Under the pieces are notes generated by a model. It was not told the DNA's origin and made no database searches. It saw only the letters and a program-made list of their open reading frames with translations. Positions 1-9,700 of a DNA stretch of 64,000 bases are shown piece by piece (within the stretch, counting starts at the first letter, position 1; every line of letters begins with the position of its first letter). Source of the DNA: Lingula anatina. Lineage: Eukaryota > Brachiopoda > Lingulata > Lingulida > Lingulidae. The stretch covers positions 32,517-96,516 of the forward strand of contig NW_019776082.1 of the NCBI RefSeq assembly GCF_001039355.2, in the 5' to 3' direction. A program made the translations under genes and the position numbers.

Positions 1-272
1 CCCCCCCCTTTTTACGGTTGTATTTGTTTGCTGACCAGCTTTTTGCGTTATTTGAGAAAAAAAAGGGGGGGGGGCATAAAGGGGAAATGGGTCCCCCTGA
101 CGAGGAAGACCCATTTCCCCTTTACCGTCCCTTTCCGTTTCATAGTTTTGGGGGGTCCCCCTGACGAGGAAGATTGAAGAAAGAGGAGTCATGACATGTC
201 CAGGCATGCCCCCCCCCCCTTTTTTTTTCTCAAATAACGCAAAAAGCTGGTCAGCAAACAAATACAACCGTC
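1..272. repeat. Foldback (inverted repeat) at the left edge
   Basis: Bases 1-75 are the reverse complement of about 203-272, both containing the block GACCAGCTTTTTGCG or its complement next to poly-C/poly-G runs. A second hairpin lies inside (78-92 against 109-123), and an 18-bp direct repeat (GTCCCCCTGACGAGGAAG) occurs at about 91 and 155. The right arm runs into the direct repeat that starts at 197. It may be a foldback transposon end or an assembly foldback at a contig edge. Confidence 0.75.
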
Positions 273-792
273 CATTCAGTGCTATTCAAAGTGTCACCAT
301 TGTGGTGTATAGAAGCTGGTGGCGATAGTGTAATCTTCCACCTTAGTCGCTACGAAAAGTAGAAACCACAATACATTTTCGTTCTTCGTGTCAGTCTATT
401 TTACAAAGGTCTCTGCATTCTTTACTCATATAAATATCAATTATCAATATTACAAATATTATATTTTCTGTTACGAGTTCTGCATCTACTTTGATTTTGT
501 TTTCTATTCTACTGCAACTTAATTAAACTTATCGGTCATTAGTAAAAGGATTTATGTGAGATGATGCAAATAAGGAAGGTCCCGGTAGTGATTAAAAGCT
601 TTGTGAGGAACAGTACTTCATTTGAAAAATAAATAAGGTTCGTTAGTATTAATAAATTGTGCAATTCAAAATTCGCGTTTTGTAAAAATGCAAAATGCCA
701 AAATTCACTTTTTTGTATGAACTCGTATTTTAAACTTTATTTTTCTAAACATTTCAGTTTTCATAATTTATATGATTTACAATTCAAAATTC
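197..792. repeat. Direct repeat, copy 1 (~590 bp)
   Basis: This stretch aligns closely and in the same orientation with 4612-5180, starting at TGTCCAGGCATG and ending in an AT-rich tract. Landmarks are CAAAGTGTCACCATTGTGG and CGTTCTTCGTGTCAGTCTA. No coding region is visible. The two copies bracket about 3.8 kb that holds the transmembrane exons and the SLOG-like gene. The ends do not look like TG...CA long terminal repeats. Confidence 0.8.
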
Positions 793-1864
793 ACTTTTTT
801 GTAGAATGCATACGGATAATCAAAGAACAGGGAAAATCACAATTATAAGTCGAAGGTCGAGAATCAGTGTTTCTAATAATGAAGTAAATGTTGATCAAAA
901 CATCTAACCATGGCGTGAGATATGAACCACCTGTCACCCTAATTTCGTTATTATGAAAATGTAGCGTTTTGCCGCATTCATAGTCAGGAAAGTAGACGTG
1001 TAGGTCTAACAGAGCCATTCAAAGGAGCGACTGAGGGTGGACAGAGCAGGGGACACTGTGGTCGCATATCCAACTCGTTGTATTACGTGTGAGCAGAATA
1101 AAATTCCTTTTGCAGAAAAATATTGTTGTTGTAAAGTATATTGTGGCGCGTAGTTGCTGTCCATAAAACTCAACCTATGGTGCAGTTGACAATGACTGAA
1201 TTGCACAGTTTATAAGTATGTTCTTATTAAACATACAAATATTGAAATAAATAACCATAAACTGATTTATTGATACAAAAGAACGACCAAATGGTTAGTA
1301 AAAATAATGCATTGTGTGAGTGTCACTAAGATGTAATGACATTGTAAAATGTCCGTGTTCTACCTTGTCAATAAACAGATTTTGCCATTCATTATTGCTA
1401 AACAGCAGTATACCAGCTGACTGCTTTGTCCGTTCAAATACAATATTCATTTCACCTCAACACTAAATACTTTTGACATGTGCAAATTCGCCTGACAGAC
1501 GCGTGTGTACCAGACACTAATTTATTCTGTACATTTGCAAATCCGCTTGACAAACTTATGATACCCAGACGTGTCTGATTATTTCTATGCAAAGACGGAG
1601 ATTTTTTTCATAATTCCAAATTATTCTACATGTTACAGATCCGTGACTCTGCGTTTTCCTACTGACAAAGAGAGAATATCCCAGATTAGTAAAATAGATA
1701 TTATGTCTTAAGAATATTCCAGCTTCGTGACTCAGAGGTTTCCTACAATGTGCGTGTTTTACACTTATCAGATATATAATACAAGCGGTACAAATACTTA
1801 TGTGAGCCATGAATGACATTGTTTAATTTGCATACAATGTTTTGATTTTTACTATTTTTATCAG
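793..1864. other. AT-rich stretch without a recognised gene
   Basis: Only short ORFs with no family resemblance are present. Nothing beyond AT-rich sequence was found. Confidence 0.5.
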
Positions 1865-2006
1865 ATGGTTTAGCTATCACCGTAGGAGCTTGATCAGCCT
1901 AGGACTAGTTGTGGCAGCGTACAAGATAAAAACGAGCAATAATGAGCAATAGATCCCTTAGACCTGGTAACTTAGAACTGTCATCATTAGAATTCCCTAC
2001 ATAAGC
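1865..2006 (+). pseudogene. Decayed copy of a transmembrane terminal exon
   Basis: A pyrimidine-rich acceptor ending TTTTTATCAG precedes a sequence that matches the exon at 2270-2427 nearly base for base (GGAGC..TTGATCAGCCTAGGACT). One T is missing in the GCTTTG codons, so the frame encoding the hydrophobic helix is lost after about ten codons. It is probably an older tandem copy of the neighbouring exon. The alternative, an intact alternative exon read in another frame, fits poorly. Confidence 0.6.
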
Positions 2007-2269
2007 AGACTTCAAGGACATTTTACGCATAGTACCAGTACATAATATGGTGCAGTGGAGACGAGTGCGTGCTTTACTGTTTGTTGTGAAGATTAGTAAA
2101 ACTTAATTCAAGAGTAGATCACACTAATCAGATATATATAATACACGCAGTACAATTACTTATGTGGAACCTAGAGACTTTGAAATAAATTAAATCATAC
2201 ATGATTCGGTGGCTGAGCCACAAATGACACTGCTTAATTTGCGTACTTTTTTGTTTTTAATTTTTTCAG

Positions 2270-2427
2270 AAGGTTTAACTGGCACCGTAGGAGCTTTGAT
2301 CAGCCTAGGACTGGTCGTAGTAGCGTACACGATAAAAACAGTAGTGAGCAATAGATTCCTTAGACCTCGTAACTCAGAAATGTCATCATTAGAATTACCT
2401 ACAGGTTGTTTCAAGCATAGTACATAA
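2270..2427 (+). CDS. Candidate terminal exon: transmembrane helix and cytoplasmic tail
   Basis: After a strong polypyrimidine tract and a CAG acceptor (2267-2269), an open frame encodes a short lead, a hydrophobic segment TVGALISLGLVVVAYTI, a basic stop-transfer region with KTVVSNRFLRPR, and a short polar tail ending at TAA 2425-2427. This is the layout of the last exon of a single-pass type I membrane protein. No ectodomain exon was recognised upstream, and a frameshifted duplicate lies about 400 bp upstream. The parent family is unknown. A methionine at 2209 opens the same frame through the presumed intron and is probably not the start. Confidence 0.5.
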
Positions 2428-2516
2428 CACTGGTACAGTGGGGACTGATGTTTGAAGTGAATTATAGCAACCATAATACAATGGCCATCTTTGGCAAAAA
2501 AAAAAAAAAAAAAAAA

Positions 2517-2610
2517 TGGCTCTGCAATTCTTTCAGCAAAACATGATGACTTTGAAATTTTCCTTCAAATAATTATGTAATAAATCATTTCAAACTTGGC
2601 CTTTGAATAN

Positions 2611-2642
<32 letters not shown>

Positions 2643-2732
2643 TCTGCAATTCTTTCAGCAAAACATGATGACTTTGAAATTTTCCTTCAAATAATTATGT
2701 AATAAATCATTTCAAACTTGGCCTTTGAATAA
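2517..2732. repeat. 93-bp direct duplication around a single N and poly-A
   Basis: Bases 2517-2609 are repeated almost exactly at 2640-2732, separated by one N (2610) and a long A run. The flanking motif GGCCATCTTTGGCAAAA also occurs on both sides (about 2481 and 2773). The pattern suggests overlapping contig ends that were not merged, rather than a biological duplication. Confidence 0.75.
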
Positions 2733-3004
2733 AGAAAAAATAAACAATATCCGTGACTAAACGATAAGACAGTGGCCATCTTTGGCAAAATAAAATCTTG
2801 TTTTTCAAAAGTTTGTAAGTGGTGGACGTCGCTTTCGGTTTTGACCTGTTCTAAATGTGCGACCAATTCACTGTCACTAATTTTGAGTGATCCATTTTGC
2901 CTGCCCGTGTCCTTTGAATTACGGGATATGTATACGCAGTGTAAATTAATTACTCAACATTTTCTTTTTTCAAAAAAAAAAAATAATAATAATAAAATAA
3001 AATA

Positions 3005-3420
3005 ACGGTTAAAACCGGCTGTAAAGATAATAGGAATGTCCCAGATCCGTGCCTCAACTCTTTTCTTAGTATTATGTTATGGAATGTTCTATTGAAATTC
3101 GGAAAATAATAGGAATATTCGAGTATTAGTATTATGTTATGGAATTTTCTATTGAAATTCCGAAGATAATAGGAATATTCCAGATCTTTTTTCTTAGTAT
3201 TATGCTATGGAATGTTTTTTTAATTGTATAATAAAACGTGTCTATCGAAATGTTGATTAAGAAGCGGTTATACAATATCCGAAAACCAGTTAAAACCGGC
3301 TAAAAAGATAATAGGAATGTCCCAGATCTCTTTTCTGAGTATTATGTTATGGAATGTTCTATTGAAATTCGGAAAATAATAGGAATATTCCAGATTCGTG
3401 ACTCAACAGAATATCTTATA
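3005..3420. repeat. Tandem repeat, ~55-75-bp units
   Basis: The block AGTATTATGTTATGGAATG followed by TTCTATTGAAATTCGGAAA and AATAATAGGAATATTCCAG recurs at about 3068, 3125, 3194 (partial) and 3346. A larger module starting GGTTAAAACCGGCT is present at about 3006 and 3290. No coding potential is seen. Confidence 0.75.
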
Positions 3421-3942
3421 TTATGTGTGTTTGAATACGAAGGGTTTTTTTAGACGAGCGTAGACTGCAATGTGATGTTACTGCGTTCGACGCCGTTGAG
3501 GCATTAAGTCTCACTGTGTTTGGTTCTCACTAAGCGCATTGTGACTGCGCTGGACATCGTGGTTGACTTCACCTGTCAGGCAACAAACTATTGTGCATAT
3601 GCATTTTATATTCCAATGTTACACGTCGAGCAGAACCACATCTATTCAAGTCTACTGTTGCTGACAGTGTTTATAGTCGCTAAAATATAAGGAGACTTTA
3701 CAACAAAGGAGGTCTCGCTGATCCCAAGTCTATCTCGTTCAGTAAATACTCTGCACACTGACAGCCGTGCTAAAGGAAATAATTTCCCCTAGGTAAATAC
3801 AATATTGCTCTGTGTCTACGTTGGAAATTTCATTCCAGCTAAACATTTCATACGGCCATTCATTTTTCCAGGCAATAACCGATTATCATCACATATTCCA
3901 GGCTGTGTTAACATTTTTATTCACACTGCAAAAACAGGAAGA
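3421..3942. other. No recognised gene
   Basis: Unremarkable AT-rich sequence with no exon-like frame. It lies immediately upstream of the SLOG-like gene fragment and could contain its promoter, but no motif is clear. Confidence 0.4.
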
Positions 3943-4584
3943 TGTCTAGTTCATTTCATTCTCAGGATGTCGAATACAAAGAACTGCTTAGAGCTGCAGA
4001 AGAACGGGGGTCATCTCCAGACGACAGTTAAAATTTGACTCAAAGTATATTCAATCAACAGCAAACTGTCAACACACCAGCTTTGTATGTCAACCATTCT
4101 GGTGGGGCCAACGGGAGTGACATGTATTAGAAAAGTTCTGAATAAAAATGAACTAAATGATTCTAATGTGCACTTGTTAAAAGCCAATGTTTCACTACGC
4201 AGACGATTTCCCACGGGCAAATCTTTTGTTGACCGTTTACTTCAACGTAACTGGTGTCAGGTGAAAAATTCCAATGCTGTTTTTGCTGTGGGAAAAATTG
4301 TCGGGAACAAAATGGTGGATGGGGGCACAGGATGGGCCGTGCAACTGGCAGTGGACAGTAATAAACTCGTCTATGTTTTTGATTCTTTTAAAAATGAGGG
4401 GACTGTGAGAGAGGAAGGATCATGTCAATGGTACAAGTATGATGATGTAAGAAGAATGTTTAAATTATATCCAGGTGTGCCAGAACTCACACATGATTTC
4501 GCCGGGGTTGGCACTCGTGCTTTGACGGATAAAGGAAAAATTGCCATAGAGAAAGTCTTTGAAAGAACCTTTAAATGTATATGA
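3943..4584 (+). pseudogene. Frame-broken gene resembling the SLOG/Rossmann-fold family
   Basis: The longest open frame (Met at 4087, 165 codons) contains a glycine-rich segment GGTGWAVQLAVDSNKLVYVF, an upstream RNWCQVKNSNAVFAVGKI strand-helix, a WYKY motif, and a C-terminal FAGVGTRALTDKG segment. From memory of the family, this order fits a SLOG-like (DprA/LOG-related) nucleotide-binding protein found mostly in bacteria, phages and scattered eukaryotes. The expected N-terminal motif SGGANGSD is present, but in another frame (about 4099-4122), and a start-like segment MSSSFHSQDVEYKELL lies in yet another stretch from 3943 that ends in TAA. At least one frameshift and one stop therefore separate the N-terminal parts from the rest. 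It has no visible introns and is followed 28 bp later by direct-repeat copy 2. A sequencing error or a shorter functional product cannot be excluded. Confidence 0.55.
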
Positions 4585-4611
4585 AAATTTTTTTGTTTAA
4601 ATTGTGAATGT

Positions 4612-5180
4612 TGTCCAGGCATGTCCCCATTTTACTCGAATAATGCAGAAAGCTGGTCAGCAAACATATACAACCAGTACCATTCAAAGTGTCACCATTG
4701 TGGTGTATAGAAGCATGTGACGATCTTCCACTTTAGTTGCTACGCGAAGTAGAAAGCACAGTACATTTTTCGTTCTTCGTGTCAGTCTACAAAGGTCTCC
4801 GCATTCTTTATTCATATAAATATCAATTACCAACATTACACATATTATATTTTCTGTTATGAATTCTACATGTTTGATTTTATTTTCTATTATACTACAA
4901 CTAAATTAAACTTATAGGTCATAGTAAAATGATTTATGTGAGATGATGTTCACAACGAATGGCTAAGGTCACGGTAGTGATCAAAAGCTTTGTGAGGTAC
5001 AGTACTTCGTTTGAAAAATAAATAAGATTCGTAAGAAATAATAAATTGTGCAATTCAAAATTTGCGTTTTGTAAAAATGCAAAATACCTAAATTCACTTA
5101 TTGTATGAATTCGTATTTCGAGTTTTATATTCGTAACGATTTCAATTTTCATAATTCATAAGATTTTACAATTCTAAAAT
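4612..5180. repeat. Direct repeat, copy 2
   Basis: Partner of 197-792 in the same orientation, with scattered substitutions and small indels. It starts 28 bp after the stop of the SLOG-like frame. Copy 1 is not preceded by any trace of that gene. Confidence 0.8.
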
Positions 5181-5339
5181 GCGAAATATATATATATTTT
5201 TATGAGAATTCATAAGAGTGCTTGTGCAGAGAAAAACACATGCATAGCGCAGAGCAGAATGGGTCTTTACAGATCAAATTTTTGAACGATGTATTAACAC
5301 GAGTTAAGCAGTACCTAATACACCCTGTACATTAAATGC

Positions 5340-6030
5340 TATTGATATATTCTCAGTCCAGGTATATGAAATCAATTTATTGCATGGCTGGCACAGGCCG
5401 CTTAGGTCTGATGCACGTGTGTAGTATAACAAATACTATTCATATATAGCCAGTACTAGCATATGAAATCAATTTATTGCATGGCTGGCGCAGACTGCTT
5501 GGGTGCACTGCGCATACAATAAATAATATTCATATGTTACCAGTATGTGAAGTGCATGTACCTAGGCGTCTATGATTTTAATATTTCAAAAAAAAAAAAA
5601 ACTTTTCACAGTTCCAGTATATTCTAAAACTCCCTCTGTGTCTTATTGCAATATTTCCCAAAATATTCTAGAACTTTTCTTTGCGAACATATCACAGGTC
5701 AGCTCAGAGACATCAGTGATAGCAAAATCAATTTACCGCATGGCTGGCGCAGACTGCATAGGTTCACTGCGCATACAATAATACTTTTGATATATTGCCG
5801 GTATGTGAGGTGCAGAAACCTAGGTGTCTATGATTTTTATATTAAAAAAAAAACTTTTCAAAGTTCCAGTATATTCTAAAACTCCCTCTGTGTCTTAATT
5901 ATTGCAATGATTCCCGAAAATATTCTAGAACTTTCCTTTGTAAGCATATCACGGGTCAGCTAGGAGACATCAGAAATGACAAAATCAATTTTCTGCATGG
6001 TTGGCCCAGACCGCTTAGATGCATTGTATT
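5340..6030. repeat. Tandem repeat, ~255-bp unit
   Basis: Two near-complete units (about 5466-5720 and 5725-5985) and partial flanking units share AAATCAATTTATTGCATGGC, TGCGCATACAATAA, a poly-A followed by ACTTTTCA, and CAGTATATTCTAAAACTCCC. The short ORFs across them are by-products of the repeat. Confidence 0.8.
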
Positions 6031-6235
6031 TTCAAGAGGTTTCTAGCTCACGCAAGCCTTAGCGCATTCAGCTGTATATTCACAAACACGAGACGGGTGA
6101 GGGCACACCAAACGCATTCTTCTGCGCATTTCTAGAAAAAAAGGGTTCCAAATTGCCTTTTCAATAAATAAATAATCAAAAACTTTTTCCAATAACTCCT
6201 GAAATTAAATATAGCTAAAAATAACCATACAAACC

Positions 6236-6530
6236 CCTCCTTTACGTTTCTTTGCTCGCTATACAATTACATAAGAAATACCTCCTTCCTTACGCTTCTT
6301 AGCTCGCTATACAATTATATTTATTCTTTAAAAAAAACTCCTACTAGGTTTTATTGAATCATTATTAGAATTTGCTCGTCCCTCATTCACACTAAAATGA
6401 TTGTCATTAAAATTCGCTTGCCTCATTTCTGCTTCAGGGGTCACTAAGAAATTACATTAAAATTATACTGCCCCGTAAAAGGTTCAAGGTTCACTAAAAA
6501 AAATTACATTGAAAGTATATAGCCCCGTTC
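6236..6530. repeat. Short imperfect tandem duplications
   Basis: A ~50-bp block containing CTCGCTATACAATTA occurs at about 6253 and 6303. A block containing GTCACTAAGAAATTACATT or its variant followed by GCCCCGT occurs at about 6440 and 6495. The remaining sequence to 6670 shows no gene. Confidence 0.5.
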
Positions 6531-6769
6531 CAAAATGCAGGTCGAAAACGACTTACTTATACTACTGTAGACTTAATGAGGAGTAATCACCGCATGTATA
6601 CCTGTTGCCGCAGAGGATTGAGCCGGGTAGTAATATCTATTCGATGTAAATAATGATTAAGACATATCTGATACTTGTCTATCCATGCAGATAGTAGACA
6701 CTCAGGTATAACGTGTGATAATGGGCTCACTGCCAATAGCAAAATTATGTACAACGCCACAAAAAAAAA

Positions 6770-7860
6770 AAAAAAAAAGAAGCGACAACGTCATCAGAAA
6801 AAATGTGCAGCAGAGCACATGAAGGTATGTCAAATCTTGGCATGTTTACAAGACATGTTGAGGCCGTCATTTGATATTTCTTCTTCTCTGCAAAGCTCTT
6901 GAAAAGAATTTTGATTTGAAAAGGAAATCTGATGCTGTCAAATCAGCATACCCTATTCTGTAAAATCAGTCATTTTGAAAAACCCCAGACATAAAATACA
7001 AAAGACAACTCTGAAAGATTCTCATTCTTTCTAAAAATGATCTCAGACTCAACAAATCAAAAGAAGCGACAACGTCATCAGAAAAGTGCAGCAGAGCGCA
7101 CAAAGGTATATCAAATGTCGACATGTTTACAAGACATGTTAAGGCCGTCCTTTTTTATATTTCTTCGCTGAGGTTAGTTATGAAAAGAAACAAAAGTTCC
7201 GCTATCATAAAAAGATCAAGATAGCATCAGAAAACATGTTTTGCCTCTTTTCCTATATTCTATAGCACACTCAGCGTGTCAGGTAATACGGTGATACAAA
7301 GGTTACGCCTTGTGAAATATCTGTATTTACTTATCATTCAGCCATATGATGAGTACGTAGTTTTTTGTTTTTGTTTTTTTTTTTTTTTTGTTAAAGGAAA
7401 ACTGAAGCAAATTTTTGAGTAATGGTGAACAGCAGTGCAGACGATAATAACTTCGCACCAAATGTCTTTCACGTCTTAAGAAAAAAATCAGTAAATTTGA
7501 TTTTAGCACACCGACGATTGTGAGTGCATCAACCAACCTAAATGAAAAATGCACGTTTTGCATAAGAAAATCAGAACTGCAGTCCTTGGGCATGTAGATC
7601 TAAGAGTGACGGTGGATGATAACTGGAAATGACATTCGAGTATCCCCCCAAAAAGAAAATTAATAATAAATAAATCTGGAACTGGATATCTCGTCTAATC
7701 TTGGCATGTTTACAAGACAGGTTTAAGTTTCTTCTTATCTCCATAGCTGCGGAAAAGAAGTCTGTTTCTTTCGCGATTTGAAAAGGAAATTTGATGCCAA
7801 CGTAGAAATTTGATACCAACGTAGACTATTCTGTAAAGGTATCGTTTCGAAAGACCTAGA
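6770..7860. repeat. Three diverged copies of a dispersed repeat
   Basis: The segment AAGCGACAACGTCATCAGAA and the downstream GCATGTTTACAAGACATGTT occur at about 6779 and 7064. The second part recurs at about 7703, again followed by a TTGAAAAGGAAAT..GATG tract. No coding function is seen, and the intervening ORFs are low-complexity. Confidence 0.65.
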
Positions 7861-8326
7861 CAAAGTACGAAAGACAACGTTTCAGATCCTGATGTACGTA
7901 TTATAAAGCCCTCATTGTTTGTGGAAAACCCACTACACAGGATGGATTGTATCCCCAGCTGGGGTATTTTGATCTATTCATTTTTTTTATCATCTCCTGG
8001 GATGTCCAAAATTTCGAATAGAAAACTTGTTTATATTATCGTAGAAAACAAATTGTAAAATGACGAGTTCTTTCGCGGTCTTCTCTCTTTTACATTACAC
8101 GCAGCTGTATGAGTATAATATCAATATCCTGAACAAGTAAACACATTTCAAGCTCCAGAAGAAAGTCAAAAAACTACAATACTACAATCAACGAAACAAC
8201 GGTGCAGGGAGAAGGGAGCAACGCAACGACCTTCGGGCACGCACAATTCTTTCTGGGATATATACATGTATATAAACACTGAGGTACATTGCTCATATAA
8301 GTCTCTCCGCATTCCCTTCCGGGATA

Positions 8327-8376
8327 ATGGAGGTCTCTGAATTTAAAATGTCCGACTTAAGACCAGAATCCTTAAG
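8327..8376 (+). CDS. Possible first coding exon (orphan)
   Basis: A TATA-like TATATAAA lies about 55 bp upstream of an ATG at 8327. The ATG opens 16 codons (MEVSEFKMSDLRPESL) and runs into a near-perfect donor, AAG|GTAAGT. No downstream exon was found before the LINE remnant begins at 8443. The call rests only on start and splice signals, so it is weak. It could be the first exon of a gene disrupted by the LINE, or chance. Confidence 0.25.
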
Positions 8377-8442
8377 GTAAGTCTTTATTCCCTAATAAGA
8401 TCTTATGAATCTATTATACGAGATGAAGTATAAAACACAGCG

Positions 8443-9700
8443 ATGGAATTGAAGAATGGAAAGTCGTCTTGTTTTGACGGTATTCCGACTAAGGATAAAC
8501 TGAGCAGCGAGTTGCTTTTAAAAATAATATCTTCATGTTTTGAAAAGAGTGGCATTTCAACATACTGAAATCTATAATGTTATTATCGACTGAATTTTAC
8601 CAAATTCCAGATTGTTCTAATAAGTCCTTCTGACAGCACAATATATACATGAAGATGCCATAATTAGCATCAGTGATGTTGATGATGATGATGGACACAT
8701 AAGGATGTTGTGCCATGACATATTAATTCAAAGTTGTTGTTTTTTATTGTTGTGCTAATTTACACTTCCAAACCCAATAATATGAAATTAAATTGGAATA
8801 TTTATTTGGTATTTATAATTTTGCATACCAATTGTTCATCAGCGATACATAAACTATACAGTATACATCAGATGGGATAATAAATTTATAATTAACGGCT
8901 GTATATTAAGGAATAAACCCCTCTGTACTTGATGTGGATTTGTAAATTAACAAAAATGTGAACCGGGTATTTTCTGTAACGGACGTACGTTAGCCTGCAC
9001 GCCAATAGCTTGTCATTTGTTTAATGTTAAGTGCTGGATCAATTGTTTTTTTTTCGGTTGGATATGAGACATTTGCTAATTGTTATTATATGCTGCACAG
9101 TCTTGTTAACGTATATTAAGATATTTTTAACGATTTGAATTTGTTAACTGGATTACGAAAAATAACATATGAAAGGACAACATTTAACATGGATATTCTT
9201 AATTAAATTCAAAAGCTATTCTCAAAACTAATAGTTCCAAAATCTTCAATCACCCAGCTTTTAAATAATACCCTTTGTCAGATTCTAGAGCAATTTTGAA
9301 AATTTTATGTTGAAGTTTACCTTTTGCCAAAAATGCCCATATGCATTTTAGTCAGCAAGCAGAGCGTTATTTGCCCTACAGTCTCAGTATACTTTCTCGT
9401 TGGGGGTATGTGCTATGAGTAGTGCAAATAGATATATAAGACAGCGATTGAACCTTTTATGTATATTGGGAGCGCTGTTTGGGGATTATCGTCATTTCCC
9501 ACGCTTGACTCGTTACAAGCTAGAGCTGGAAAATTATTTCTTGATGTGCTTGAACACACTGTAAACATTGCAGTAAGAAGGGAGATGGATTGGACATCAA
9601 CCTAATTACAAAAATCCACCAATGGTCAATTGACAAACCTCCCACCCAGATGGAACTACACACGTAGAAATGCCCTGACAACATTTTGTGGGCCAAAATA
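8443..9700 (+). mobile_element. Degenerate LINE-type reverse transcriptase remnant
   Basis: At 8443 the frame reads LKNGKSSCFDGIPTKDKLSS followed by a leucine-rich helix and STYW, matching the conserved N-terminal region of non-LTR reverse transcriptases (KNGKSxGxDGIPxE...PxxW). From about 9350 another stretch reads AGKLFLDVLEHTVNIAVRRE and MDW, like the C-terminal region of the same class. Frames are broken by stops and shifts, and the middle (about 8650-9170) is AT-rich with no recognisable motif. The clade cannot be assigned. Confidence 0.6.

Noticed and set aside
4087-4584. Calling the 165-codon ORF a complete gene
   Set aside because: The family's N-terminal SGGA motif is present just upstream in another frame, so this ORF is more likely the larger piece of a broken gene.
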